From contig JADLSH010000245.1 in assembly GCA_016169945.1 (NCBI GenBank), forward strand, positions 62,001 to 126,000: a stretch of 64,000 bases of DNA, in the 5' to 3' direction. Positions 44,235 through 55,592 of the stretch are shown here, one piece after another; position 1 is the first letter of the stretch; each line of letters opens with the position of its first letter. The stretch comes from Trachythela sp. YZ-2020. Its lineage: Eukaryota; Cnidaria; Anthozoa; Malacalcyonacea; Clavulariidae. The translations under genes and the position numbers were made by a program. The notes under the pieces were generated by a model, which saw nothing but the letters and a program-made list of their open reading frames with translations, did not search any database and was not told where the DNA came from.

Positions 44235-45425
44235 AATACAGTCTGGGAACGATAGGTCGCAAGTCGCAATGTTTTATGATATTTTCCCATACAGTCTGGG
44301 AACGATTAGGTCGCAATTCGCAATGTTTTATGATATTTTCCCTTACAGTCTGGGAACGATTAGGTCGCAAGTCGCAATGTTTTATGATATTTCCCATACA
44401 GTCTGGGAACGATTAGGTCGCAATTCGCAATGTTTTATGATATTTTCCCTTACAGTCTGGGAACGATTTCGTCGCAATTCGCAATGGTTTATGATATTTT
44501 CCCGTACAGTCTGGGAACGATTAGGTCGCAAGTCGCAATGTTTTATGGTATTTTCCCATACAGTCTGGGAACGATTAGGTCGCAAGTCGCAATGTTTTAT
44601 GATATTTTCCCTTACAGTCTGGGAACGATTTCGTCGCAATTCGCAATGGTTTATGATATTTTCCCGTACAGTCTGGGAACGATTAGGTCGCAAGTCGCAA
44701 TGTTTTATGGTATTTTCCCTTACAGTCTGGGAACGATTTCGTCGCAATTCGCAATGGTTTATGGTATTTTCCCTTACACTCTGGGAACGATTAGGTCGCA
44801 AGTCGCAATGTTTTATGATATTTTCCCTTACAGTCTGGGAACGATTTCGTCGCAATTCGCAATGGTTTATGATATTTTCCCGTACAGTCTGGGAACGATT
44901 AGGTCGCAAGTCGCAATGTTTTATGATATTTCCCCATACAGTCTGGGAACGATTTCTTCGCAATTCGCAATGGTTTATGGTATTTTCCCTTACAGTCTGG
45001 GAACGATTAGCTCGCAAGTCGCAATGTTTTATGATATTTTCCCTTACAGTCTGGGAACGATTTCGTCGCAATTCGCAATGGTTTATGATATTTTCCCGTA
45101 CTGTCTGGGAACGATTAGGTCGCAAGTCGCAATGTTTTATGGTATTTTCCCATACAGTCTGGGAACGATTAGGTCGCAAGTCGCAATGTTTTATGATATT
45201 TCCCCATACAGTCTGGGAACGATTTCTTCGCAATTCGCAATGGTTTATGGTATTTTCCCTTACAGGCTGGGAACGATTAGCTCGCAAGTCGCAATGTTTT
45301 ATGATATTTTCCCTTACAGTCTGGGAACGATTTCGTCGCAATTCGCAATGGTTTCTGATATTTTCCCGTACAGTCTGCGAACGATTAGGTCGCAAGTCGC
45401 AATGTTTTATGGTATTTTCCCATAG
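44235..45425. repeat. 54-bp satellite, array 2, with 270-bp higher-order unit
   Basis: About 22 copies of the same unit and orientation as array 1. The rare variant CGATTTCTTCGC occurs at 44950 and 45220, and neighbouring variants repeat with it, showing a five-monomer (270-bp) higher-order unit. Open frames of 331-460 codons on both strands are by-products of the period. Confidence 0.95.
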
Positions 45426-45434
45426 CGAGATTAC

Positions 45435-45553
45435 CGCACGAACCGCACCCGCAAACCGCACGCACCGCACCCGCTAACCGCACGAACCGCACCCGCTAAC
45501 CGCACGAACCGCAACCGAACCGCAGTGTTAAGTTACTTCTAGGCAGTACTGTA
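45435..45553. repeat. CCGCAC repeat and linker
   Basis: About four to five units of CCGCACCCGCTAACCGCACG (22 bp with the following AA). The linker GTTAAGT...GGCAGTACTGTA follows and leads into the 10-bp satellite. It is the mirror-oriented counterpart of 30936-31130. Confidence 0.85.
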
Positions 45554-46865
45554 ATCTAAGGTAATCTAAGGCAGTCTAACGTAGGCTAAGGTAGGCTAAG
45601 GTAGTCTAAGGTAGGCCAAGGTAGGCCAATGTAGTCTAAGGTAGGCTAAAGTACCCTAAGGTACCCTAAGGTACCTAAGGTAGTCTAAGGTAGTCTAAAG
45701 TAGTCTAAGGTAGTCTAAGGTAGTCTAACAAGGCTAAGGTAGTCTAAGGTAGTCTAAGGTAACCTAAGGTAGGCTAAGGTACAGTAGTCTAAGGTAGGCT
45801 AAGGTAGTTTAAGGTAGTCTAAGGTAGTCTAAAGTAGTCTAAGGTAGTCTAAGGTAATCTAGGGTAGTCTAAGGTAGTCTAAGGTAGTCTAATGTAGTCT
45901 AAAGTAGTCTAAGGTATAGGCTAAAGTGGACTAATGTAGTCTAAGGCAGGCTAAGATACCCTAAGGTAGTCTAAGGTAGTCTGAGATAGTCTAAAGTAGT
46001 TTAATGCAGTTGAAATTTGTTGGTCAGATGCACAGGGGGGACGAAAGGATTTGAAATCAGGCCCTGTGGTCCCCCCTTTGGTTTTCGATTTTTTTTCAAT
46101 CTTGGTTAACATAACCCCCAACCGTTTGGAAAAATGAAACAACATGTTTCTTTCATAAGAAAAATTACTTTCAGGAGATCAAAACATGTACTACGAGTTA
46201 AGTTAGTCTAAGGTAATCTAAGGTAGTCTAAGGTAGTCTAAGGTAGTCTAAGGCAGTCTAAGGTAGGCTAACGTAGTTTAAGGTCGTCTAAGGTAGGCTA
46301 AGGTAGGTTAAGGTATACCCTAAGGTAGTCTAAGCTAATTTAAGGTAGTCTAAGGTAGTCTAAGGTATCTAAGTTAGGCGATCGAAGGTACCCTAAGTTA
46401 GTCTAGGGTAGTGTAAGGTAGTCTAAGGTAGCCTACGGTAGCCTACGGTAGTCTAAGATGGTCTAAGATGGTCTAAGGAGTCTAAGGTAGTCTAAAGTAG
46501 GCTAAGGTAGGTTAAGGTGGTCTAAGGTAATCTAAGGTACCCTAAGGTAGGCTAAGGTAGTCTAAGGTAGGCTAAGGTATGCTACGGTACCCTAAGTAGT
46601 CTAAGGTAGTCTAAGGTAAGGCAGTCTAATGTAGGCTAAGGTACCCTAAGGTAGGTTACGGTAATCTAAGTTACTCTAAGGTAAGCGAAGGTAGGCTAAG
46701 GTAGGCTGAGGTAGTCTAAGGTAGTCTAAGGTAGTCTAAGGTAGTCTAAGGTAGTCTAAGATGGTCTAAGGAATCTAAGGCAGTCTAAAGTAGGCTAAGG
46801 TACCGAAAGGTAGGTTAAGGTAGTCTAAGGTAGGCTAGGTAGTCAAAGAGGTAATCTAAGGTATA
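45554..46865. repeat. 10-bp satellite (TAAGGTAGTC), block 1
   Basis: Dense imperfect repeats of TAAGGTAGTC with common variants TAAGGTAGGC and TAAGGTACCC. A ~190-bp non-repetitive interruption at ~46010-46200 has a GGGGGGA/TCCCCCC dyad (46036/46072). Confidence 0.95.
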
Positions 46866-47117
46866 ATCCTTTTCAAATGTGTTGGGACAAATACCTGTTA
46901 TATTGACAAACGTCGATCCCGCCCGCCCCCTATTCAATGTTGTGTCCAAAATATTATCATATTTGATGCGGTATGGTCTTACTATTGGGAAACCAACATT
47001 GATTGGCGAGGTGGGGGGGGGGGGGGGGGGAGGCAAGGGAGATTAATGCTTGCTACAAGTGTACAGATTGACCTACAATCTAAAACTGCAGGTGTCCCAA
47101 CATCTTTTGAAAGTGAT
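46866..47117. mobile_element. MITE inside the 10-bp satellite
   Basis: The left end ATCCTTTTCAAATGTGTTGG is mirrored on the right (complement of ATCACTTTCAAAAGATGTTG), both followed inward by GACA. TA-containing sequence borders both sides. The ~250-bp interior carries a G18 run near 47013. It is likely a Tc1/mariner-type MITE. Confidence 0.6.
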
Positions 47118-48016
47118 TGTAGTCTGAGGTAGTTTACGGTAGTCTAAGTTAGGCTATATTGACGTGAGGTAGTCTAAGGTAGTCTAAAGTAGTCTAAGGT
47201 AGTCTAAGGTAGTCTAAAGTAGGCGAAGGTACCCTAAGTTAGTCTAGGGCAGTCTAAGGTAGTCTAAGGTAGTATTAGGTAGGTGAAGGTACCCTAAGTT
47301 AGTCTAGGGTAGTCTAAGGTAGTCTAAAGCAGTCTTAGTTAGGCTAAGGTAGCCTAAAATAGTCTAAGGTATGCTAAGGTACCCTAAGTAGTCTAATGTA
47401 GTCTAAGGTAGTCTAAGCTATTAATTCTAAGGTAGGCTAAGGTAGACTAATGTAGTCTAAGGCAGGCTAAGGTACCATAATGTAGTCTAAGTTAGTCTAA
47501 TGTAGTCTAAGGTAGTCTAAGGTAGTATAAGGTAGGCTAAGATACCCTAAGGTAGGTTAAGGTAGGCTAAGGTACCCTAAGGTTGTCTAAGGTAGTCTAA
47601 GGTATTAATTCTAAGGTAGGCTAAGGTAGTCTAAGGTAGTCTAAGGTAGGCTAAGGTAGTCTAAAGTGGGTTAGGGTAGTCTAAGATAGTCTAAAGTAGG
47701 CTAAGGTACCCTAAGGTAGTCTAAGGTAGTCTAAGGTAGTCTAAGGTAGTCTAAGGTAGTCTAAGGTAGTCTAAAGTAGGCTAAGGTACTTAAGGTAGGT
47801 TAAGGTAGTCAAAGTTACCCTAAAGTAGGCCAAGATAGGCTAAAGTAGTTTAAGGTAGTCTAAGTTGGGCTAAGATGACGTGAGGTAGTCTAAGGTAGTC
47901 TAAGTTAGTCTAAGGTAGTCTAAAGTAGTCTAAGGTAGTCTAAGGTAGTCTAAGGTAGGCGAAGGTACCCTAAGTTAGTCTAGGGTAGTCTAAGGTAGTC
48001 TAAGGCAGTCTTAGGT
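47118..48016. repeat. 10-bp satellite, block 2
   Basis: Continuation of the TAAGGTAGTC array. Recurrent larger phrases (for example GTATTAATTCTAAGG) mark segmental copies that recur 1364 bp downstream. Confidence 0.95.
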
Positions 48017-48412
48017 AGACGTTTTGTCACGTTTGGCCTACCACACAGAGCCGTAGCTCTTTATTCATTTAACTATGTCATTATGAAATATATTACCTCT
48101 GATCTTTGTGACATTATACTAACTTGTACATATATTTTATTCCAAAGGTATAACTCTTTGATCGAGATCCTGTAATTAATACCTCAGCCTGTGTAGTCAG
48201 ATTTTTATTCAGTGAACGATCGATTCGCGGTTTTCGTCTCAAGTTTTAGTACGTCGCCCACGGACATAGACTGGATTACGCTTCCATATTGTTAGGAGAT
48301 AAATCCGGAAGTGAATTGCCGCCACCCGACTCAGAAGTCCCAGTTTACTATAGATTTGTATTACAGAACCAGAGTTTTCTCGTTTTTTCCCCTTTTACAC
48401 GTTGCTGATCGG
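48017..48412. repeat. 0.4-kb non-satellite spacer, copy 1
   Basis: A unique-looking sequence beginning GACGTTTTGTCACGTTTGGC. It is nearly identical to 49381-49776, with only scattered substitutions (for example TTTTAGT/TTTCAGT and AACCAG/AATCAG). It contains CCGGAAGTG, an ETS-type site, and no open frame of note. Confidence 0.9.
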
Positions 48413-49380
48413 ACAAAGGTAGGCTAAGATACCCTAAGGTAGGTTAAGGTAGGCTAAGGTACCCTAAGGTTGTCTAAGGTAGTCTAAGGTATTAATTCTA
48501 AGGTAGGCTAAGGTAGTCTAAGGTAGTCTAAGGTAGGCTAAGGTAGTCTAAAGTGGGTTAGGGTAGTCTAAGATAGTCTAAAGTAGGCTAAGGTACCCTA
48601 AGGTAGTCTAAGGTAGTCTAAGGTAGTCTAAGGTAGTATTAGGTAGGTGAAGGTACCCTAAGTTAGTCTAGGGTAGTCTAAGGTAGTCTAAAGCAGTCTT
48701 AGTTAGGCTAAGGTAGCCTAAAGTAGTCTAAGGTATGCTAAGGTACCCTAAGTAGTCTAATGTAGTCTAAGGTAGTCTAAGGTATTAATTCTAAGGTAGG
48801 CTAAGGTAGACTAATGTAGTCTAAGGCAGGCTAAGGTACCATAATGTAGTCTAAGTTAGTCTAATGTAGTCTAAGGTAGTCTAAGGTAGTATAAGGTAGG
48901 CTAAGATACCCTAAGGTAGGTTAAGGTAGGCTAAGGTACCCTAAGGTTGTCTAAGGTAGTCTAAGGTATTAATTCTAAGGTAGTCTAAGGTAGTCTAAGG
49001 TAGTCTAAGGTAGGCTAAGGTAGTCTAAAGTGGGTTAGGGTAGTCTAAGATAGTCTAAAGTAGGCTAAGGTACCCTAAGGTAGTCTAAGGTAGTCTAAGG
49101 TAGTCTAAGGTAGTCTAAGGTAGTCTAAAGTAGGCTAAGGTACCTAAGGTAGGTTAAGGTAGTCAAAGTTACCCTAAAGTAGGCCAAGATAGGCTAAAGT
49201 AGTTTAAGGTAGTCTAAGTTGGGCTAAGATGACGTGAGGTAGTCTAAGGTAGTCTAAGTTAGTCTAAGGTAGTCTAAAGTAGTCTAAGGTAGTCTAAGGT
49301 AGTCTAAGGTAGTCTAAGGTAGGCGAAGGTACCCTAAGTTAGTCTAGGGTAGTCTAAGGTAGTCTAAGGCAGTCTTAGGT
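48413..49380. repeat. 10-bp satellite, block 3 (duplicate of block 2)
   Basis: It matches ~47050-48016 at an offset of 1364 bp, so block plus spacer form one macro-repeat present twice. Confidence 0.9.
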
Positions 49381-49776
49381 AGACGTTTTGTCACGTTTGG
49401 CCTACCACACAGAGCCGTAGCTCTTTATTCATTTAACTATGTCATTATGAAATATATTACCTCTGATCTTTGTGACATTATACTAACTTGTACATATATT
49501 TTATTCCAAAGGTATAACTCTTTGATCGAGATCCTGTAATTAATACCTCAGCCTGTGTAGTCAGATTTTTATTCAGTGAACGATCGATTCGCGGTTTTCG
49601 TCTCAAGTTTCAGTACGTCGCCCACGGACATAGACTGGATTACGCTTCCATATTGTTAGGAGATAAATCCGGAAGTGAATTGCCGCCACCCGACTCAGAA
49701 GTCCCAGTTTACTATAGATTTGTATTACAGAATCAGAGTTTTCTCGTTTTTTCCCCTTTTACACGTTGCTGATCGG
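49381..49776. repeat. 0.4-kb non-satellite spacer, copy 2
   Basis: Second copy of the 48017-48412 spacer. It ends GTTGCTGATCGGAC and then enters a unique flank (AATTTTCTTATC), whereas copy 1 returns to satellite there. Confidence 0.9.
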
Positions 49777-49939
49777 ACCAATTTTCTTATCACATGGATA
49801 GAAGTACACGAGAAGTATTTTGAGCGAAAAATTCCGGTTGTTTTGGCTTCCTAACGTTGGAAAACGGGATTTGAAAGTTCGAAGGAGTGAACGTCCACTG
49901 CTTAGCTTTGATAAACAAGGTTGTTCTGAAACAGATAAT

Positions 49940-50188
49940 TATTATTATTATTATTATTAAATGAAATTTATATTGCGCAAGTTCCATATGCATATGCTCA
50001 CTTGCGCATTACAAGATAATTAGCTAAATCTGTACAAGTATTAAAATATCTATCTAATAATATCTAGTTAATAAAACGCTTGCTTAAAAAAATATGTCTT
50101 TAAGAGTTTTTTAAAACTATAACGGTCTTTGCGTGCCGTATTTCTGCAAGTAGTGTGTAGGTGCAGCAAATGCGAAGGATCTATAGAT
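49940..50188 (-). pseudogene. 3'-end fragment of an L2/CR1-type LINE
   Basis: An (ATT)n tail at 49940-49960 is followed by ATTTATATTGCGCAAG. On the minus strand a C-terminal remnant reads SFAFAAPT and KTLKTYFFKQA with disruptions. It resembles the end of the LINE at 38781-40220 and appears to have been cut by the LINE at 50189. Confidence 0.65.
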
Positions 50189-51950
50189 AGATAGAAACTT
50201 TTATTTAAATAGGGTAATCCAATCAGTTACAATGTTAACTGTTATCATTAGGAGCCCTATCACCGAGAGTGGGCAAAGACTTCACTTTGGGTTTCTGAAG
50301 GAATAGTTCAGAATCTGATCTGAGATTGTACCGGGATTTAGGCTTGATAGTGATGATATCAGTGATGTACTCCGGCACCAGGCCATGTAAAGCCTTATAA
50401 GTAATTAGTAAGACTTTAGTCAATCCTAAACTTGACAGGAAGACAGTGTAATTTATACAGTGTGGGTGTGATATGGTCAAACCGCGAAATGTTGCATATT
50501 AGCCGGGCTGCTGTGTTCTGAACACGTTGTAACTTTTTAAGGCTAATAGCTGGTAATCCATATAGGAGGCTGTTGCAATAATCTAGTCGACTTGTTACGA
50601 ATGCATTTACTAATGTACGAGTATCATCTTCATTGAGGAATTTCCGTATCCGCCTAATGTTGTATATACGAAAAAAAGCTGCATTACAAATTTTCGTTAT
50701 ATGGGTTTCAAATTTCAATTGTGAATCAAACCAACAACCCAAACTCTTGAGTACATTTGAGCAAGTGGCAGAGATTTCACCAACACGCAAGGTACTTGAA
50801 TTCACTTTAGCCAATTGTTGCCTCGTTCCAATGAGTAAAAACTCCGTCTTTCCATCATTAAGCTTCAGCTTGTCAGTAAGCATCCATTTTTTGACGTCAT
50901 CAATGCAGTTTTGCATAGCTGTGACTGCAGCAGTTTCGTTTGCGTTGTCAGTAGGCTGGAATGAAACATAAAGTTGGGAATCATCTGCGAAAGCGTGCGC
51001 TTCAGGGAGATGGGGTTCTACCACGTTGAATAGTCCACTTGCTTACATAAGAAACAGAAGGGGGCCGAGACACGATCCTTGTGGGACACCATGTTGAAGG
51101 TGAAACCGCTTTGATGTTGCTCCATTTACAAAAATGGATTGAGAGCGGTTCTCGAGATAAGACTGAAACCATGATAAGACTCGGCCAGAAATTCCAAAAT
51201 TGGAGTGTAGACGTTTGAGCAAAATGTCATGATCGATGGTGTCGAACGCAGCACTTAAGTCTAGTGTTACTAGAAGAGTCGCGTGTTGCTGATTCATGTT
51301 CATAAGAATATCATGTTTTATACGCAGGAGAGTTGTTTCGGTGCTATGAAATTCTCTGTAAGCAGACTGGTTTTTAGGATAGAGATTGTACACCGATAGA
51401 TGATTGTGTGTTTGGTCGGAAACAGCTCGCTCTGTTAATTTGGAGATAAATGTGAGATTACTGATGGGACGAAGGTTGGCAAAAGAAGGATCAGAGCTAG
51501 AATTATCCTTCACATCAGGAAGAACGTCAGCGTGCTTCCAATTGTCTGGAAACGAGACAAATTTATCAACCTGGTGATGAAGGGAAGTAAAACATGAAGA
51601 CACTCGATGACCAAAGAGGTAGGCATAGGGTCCAAAGTGCATGATTTCTTCCCTGACTTGGTTATTAAATGCTGTACTTCCTCTTCATTCATCACTTAAA
51701 ACTTGTCAAAGGAAGTAACAGGGGAAGTGGATGATGTTTCAGTGATCAACTGTGAAGAGGAAGAATCATCAAGTTCAGAACGTATGCACTCGATCTTCTG
51801 TACGAAGAAATGTCCGATGTCATTGGCAAGTGCAGTGGTTGAAAATCCACTCAAGACATGGAGTAACTGCTACACAAATAAAGTAGTCTGGAAGTTTGAT
51901 GAAATGAACCAACTACACTGTGAACAAAAGCGAAATTGAGGTATAAAGTC
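50189..51950 (-). pseudogene. L2/CR1-type LINE, RT nearly intact
   Basis: Minus strand: LANDIGHFFVQKIECIRSEL (~51840) and KSCTLDPMPTSLVIECL, then a frameshift near 51560. Next come ANLRPISNLTFISKLTER, YREFHSTETTLLRI, TLDLSAAFDTIDHDILL, HGVPQGSCLGPLLFLM, a TAA (51043-51045) where Tyr is expected, then HAFADDSQLYVSF (catalytic ADD), LDYCNSLLYGLP and LQRVQNTAARL. A frameshift near 50420 leads to LLITYKALHGLVPEYI and the degraded C-terminus. The tail has (TAGA)n and CTTTTATTTAAA. It is 5' truncated and lacks the endonuclease. Confidence 0.87.
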
Positions 51951-52474
51951 TTCAAAGTACATCTTCAAATTTTCATGGTGGTTCATTGATTTCGAGATAT
52001 TCGTATGCGTAACTTATATACAGGTTTATAAGTTCAGTCCATCCAAGTAAACTAAGTTAACCATGCACTGATGAATTGTATTGTTAATCATTACATTACC
52101 AGAAATCTGGGACATTTTGCGACTGCGTTTGGTCAGCGGGTATTCACTTCATAATAGCATTCTAATTTTCCTAGTGCAGACGGCTTGCGAAGGAAATTGC
52201 GCAATTTCTTTTGGCCCTTGAACAATTAGGGTCATTCAAGGTAATACGAAACCTATTGGGGTTGAGAGAGGGATTTCCAAGGAAAATTTCGATACCAAAG
52301 TTGCCATGGTTACGCTGTTTGCTTTGTTTGCTATGTTTGTTTGTGAAGGAGTCTTCTTGCAAGGCGTGAAATTTGCGAAATTTGCTAAAAGTTCGCGATT
52401 TTTGTGAAGTCATATTGTCAACTTAAAACCCTATCGTTTTTGTTTTTGGATTTTCGTTAAACCACGGCGAAAAA
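51951..52474. other. Intergenic
   Basis: No element or domain recognised. Confidence 0.3.
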
Positions 52475-52603
52475 ATGCCGTTTGCACGGGGACATCAATA
52501 TGAACTTTTCAATGTCGCCGAATATATGAAGCTCCAAAGAATGAATTGGAAAGCTATCGAGGAGATGAAAAAGCAGGCTCGGGCGAAGAAATTATTGCTT
52601 TAA
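52475..52603 (+). CDS. Small basic ORF of unknown function
   Basis: ATG 52475 to TAA 52601 encodes 42 aa: MPFARGHQYELFNVAEYMKL, then QRMNWKAIEEMKKQARAKKL and LL. The sequence is amphipathic and basic. The TAA is followed by GATGAAAAG|GTAAAA, a possible donor. I do not recognise it. It may be a leftover of a transposon protein or chance. Confidence 0.2.
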   Translation: MPFARGHQYELFNVAEYMKLQRMNWKAIEEMKKQARAKKLLL

Positions 52604-52914
52604 AAACTAGATGAAAAGGTAAAATAACTTGTTTGTTAGTTAAGTAAATAGTTAATTAGTAAATAGTTAATTATATATCGACAAACGTCGCCAAATTCAG
52701 TGAAGTAGGCTATTATATTTTAACTCAAAAGCCGGTATTGTTTGTGTAATAAGCATTGTCTTTCTCATTCTGCCTACTATAGTTTATATATACTTGCTAT
52801 TTTTGCTTCTCTCAAATGTAAATAGAACCTATTCCATGGGTGATTTGAGAGTGCATTGTATCTATATACTTCAGTAACATGGCCATACGCAGAGAAGTGA
52901 ACATTGTCGGTGTC

Positions 52915-53035
52915 CGGTCAAAACGTCCCCAAGTCAAAACGTCCCGCTTCCGTTGGTCAAAACGTCCCCGCTTCCGCTGGTGAAAACGTCCTCACCTTCG
53001 TTAGTCAATTGGTCAAAACGTCCCCTGTTTCCAAA
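52915..53035. repeat. Minisatellite (GGTCAAAACGTCCCCGCTTC)
   Basis: About five imperfect copies of a 20-24-bp unit with GTCAAAACGTCCCC as the constant part. Confidence 0.8.
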
Positions 53036-53256
53036 TCAATTAAAATACAACCAACTTACAAAAATAAATATATTATAGGGTTATTTTGAATGAACAGCCG
53101 GCTCAAGAATTGTAATAATTTGTTTATAGGAAAGAGTGTTTTTGTTTTGTTTTTGTAAACAATTCACTCTCATGATAATGTGAGATGACAATTCATATCG
53201 TATTAATATGCACAAGCTATGGTAACTTCGAATAAAGATACATTTTTATTTCTACA

Positions 53257-53610
53257 TTTCGACTATGTTTTAGCCAGTAGCGTCGCCAGGGAGGGGACTG
53301 GGGGGGACATGTCCCCCCAGTTCTCCCCAAAATCACTTTTGAGATTCTCTCAAATCCGGTGAAAAAAGGATGGGGGGGGGTACGTTTTCTGACCATCAGA
53401 ATTCTATCAAATCGTCCCCCAAAGTCCAGGAAATGGTATTTCAGAGACTCTAAATTAAAATTTTTCCCGGGGGAGCACGCCCCCAGACCCCCCTAAAAAA
53501 GCCCGTGCTAGACTCGCGCCTTCGCCCCTCGTTTTCAGCCCCCTCAATATCATTTTGTCCCCCCCACCTTTCCAGGTCTGGCGACGCTACTGGTTTTAGC
53601 CATCATCAGG
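53257..53610 (-). ncRNA. Hammerhead-like hairpin motif, copy 2, split by a hAT MITE
   Basis: Removing the MITE at 53275-53592 and one target copy leaves, on the minus strand, CTGATGAT, GGCT, loop AAAACAT, AGTC, then GAAAT. It is the same layout and similar flanks as at 62078-62105 (both continue GTAGA). The stem uses GGCT/AGTC with one G-U pair, where the other copy has GACT/AGTC. Confidence 0.4.
53275..53592. mobile_element. hAT-type MITE with perfect 8-bp TSD
   Basis: Ends CAGTAGCGTCGCC and GGCGACGCTACTG are exact complements. GTTTTAGC is duplicated at 53267-53274 and 53593-53600. The 318-bp interior is C/G-run rich (GGGGGGGACATGTCCCCCC dyad at 53309-53327) and non-coding. An 8-bp TSD and CA..TG-type ends are hAT hallmarks. 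Confidence 0.9.
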
Positions 53611-54640
53611 AACTACTGCATGCATGTAATGCCTTACTGTATATATCTATATAGTCAACTCTATATTAAACATGTGATGTGAAGGACTGTGTCTACTTTA
53701 ATAATTCCTGTTGAATTTTAACACGTGTATTAAATATAACTACAAACAAAATTCAGATATATAAATTGTTAGGTAAGCAAAACTTCCCAACAGTACTCAA
53801 AATCAATGGAAATTATATCAATGGTGACGTGTCTATACTCACTGGAATTTGCAAAACACGTTATTGTTGATTATTGTTAATTGAGCTGGAATTATGATTT
53901 AAATTTTATGATATTGTTTATGTAATATTATGTGTTTGATCTCGTTTATTAAATTTTCAAGGCATAAACAGGATAGACTATAGAGGAAATAGCCGATGTA
54001 CTAGCTTGATCCTGGTTAAGTCCAGTTTACACTTTACACTGTGTTGATCTGTGGTCAAAGATAAAGAGGCGTCATCTCACGCGAGCAACTTTGACCTAAA
54101 GGCTTTTAAACGCACTTTGATCAAAGTATACTGTGAGCCTTTAGTTTTCTTAGTGTGAATTGGGATAAAATAAAAATGTGTTCTTTTGCTATATAGTGTA
54201 TAGCAAATTCTTTCCGTCAGCGTCGGTGAAACGGTCTAATAATTTTTTTCTCGCTTATGCTTGCATCGCCGCGTGTAAAAACGCAGCATGAGTCATAGCA
54301 TATTTTGGAGCCACTTACCATGTTCGTGCGCGGGCGGTTGTTTGTCAGTGGCTGCGATATGCATGGTTAGTCTGATTAGCGTGGTTAAACAGTTAAACAC
54401 ATGCATGAGTCATCGATCAAAAATTATTATGATTAAAAATTATTATGGATGACCAACGCAAAAACATGCCAAGACAAAAATAAAAATAGATCATTGTTCT
54501 TACGCATCCATTAATAGCCTTAATAGCCTGACAGAATCGTATAAAATGCGTGAAAGGTATACACTATTCACTCACTTCCGCTGCTATAAGACAAAGCTCT
54601 AAAAAGTCAAGTCTCGACATCTATTCCGACCGTTTTATCT
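53611..54640. other. Intergenic
   Basis: AT-rich, no gene recognised. Confidence 0.3.
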
Positions 54641-54645
54641 TTGAA

Positions 54646-54895
54646 ATGTCTGCGCAAGATTATTGTAATTGCTGCAAGGAGCCCGTGAGAGCGCGACAAG
54701 AAGGACTACAGTGCGATGGCTACGAAAGATGGCAGCACCGGACGTGCAATAGCGGGACTCTCAGATCGACTATCGGACGGTCGGACCGCTGTTAGACGCG
54801 GCCAAGACATAGACTGGCGCTGCGATGATTGTCTTAATATGAGCGCAGGATTTCTCTTGCCTGTTGCTGAGAGCACGCGAGTGGTCCAAGAGGGT
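54646..54895 (+). pseudogene. PHD-finger-type exon relic
   Basis: ATG 54646 gives MSAQDYCNCCKEPVRARQEG, LQCDGYERWQHRTCNSG, a Cys/His pattern of a PHD-like zinc finger (CxxC, CDG, WxHxxC). A frameshift near 54755 moves to the frame DGRTAVRRGQDIDWRCDDC (final CxxC) and LPVAESTRVVQE, ending at a possible donor GAGG|GTAAGT near 54893. The pattern resembles the N-terminal zinc finger of a widespread invertebrate repeat-associated protein family. No following exon was identified. Confidence 0.55.
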
Positions 54896-54914
54896 AAGTA
54901 GTTACTTTCTGGGG

Positions 54915-55000
54915 CGCCGGAGCCACGGGGGCAGCGGGGGCAACTGCCCCCGTTGCCCTTACAGTGCGGGGGCAGCGCGGGGGCAACTGGTTGCCCTTTT
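54915..55000. repeat. GC-rich GGGGGCAACTG repeat
   Basis: GGGGCAGCGGGGGCAACTG occurs twice around the dyad GGGGGCAACTGCCCCCGTTG. Possible short foldback. Non-coding. Confidence 0.5.
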
Positions 55001-55592
55001 CCGCAAGAACCGCACATTATTTTTTTCTGTAGGAATTCTCGATAAACTCGATTGCATTATATTATATTTTAAGTTTATAATTAATTATATTAAAGTTGTT
55101 ATAATTAACCTGTCACCTTGTTATTTGAGTCGCCTTAGTAGGTGTGATTATTAAAGGATGATTTGTTCAGAGTCCAATAGTCCATAGTTTTTTATCGCCA
55201 GTTATCGAAAGTGTATCACCAGTCACTGGCCTTGATTTCTGTTCAAAATTGTTTATAAAAGGACGCATTAAGCACAGGACTGTAAAGTAAGTACTATAAA
55301 GTAAGTACTATAGACTTAGTTATTTACTAACTTATGTTGAATATTTTGTGGTTTAATAACGTCTGCATTGAGCATTGAGCGCGGCACGCATCTGGCGGCT
55401 GGCTTTATAAATAGACGTATACGTCTCATACCACGCACCTGGCTTTATACATCTCATAGTAGAGGAATTTGTGTCTAGATTTCGTTTTATAATTTACTTA
55501 AAATGAATGAGAGGGCCTGTGAGTCAATCTTAGACTGCAATCTAAGACTGTAGTGCATGTACTATTTTATTTTTGCATAGAAATATTCATCA
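55001..55592. other. Intergenic / upstream of hAT-like gene
   Basis: Tandem duplication of GTAAAGTAAGTACTATA near 55280-55312. No coding sequence. Confidence 0.3.

Noticed and set aside
44095..45477. 460-, 331- and 362-codon open frames (both strands)
   Set aside because: They are produced by the 54-bp satellite, whose length is a multiple of three and which lacks stops; no start context or domain.
45554..49380. Telomeric repeat
   Set aside because: The unit TAAGGTAGTC is not a known telomere repeat, is imperfect and lies internally.
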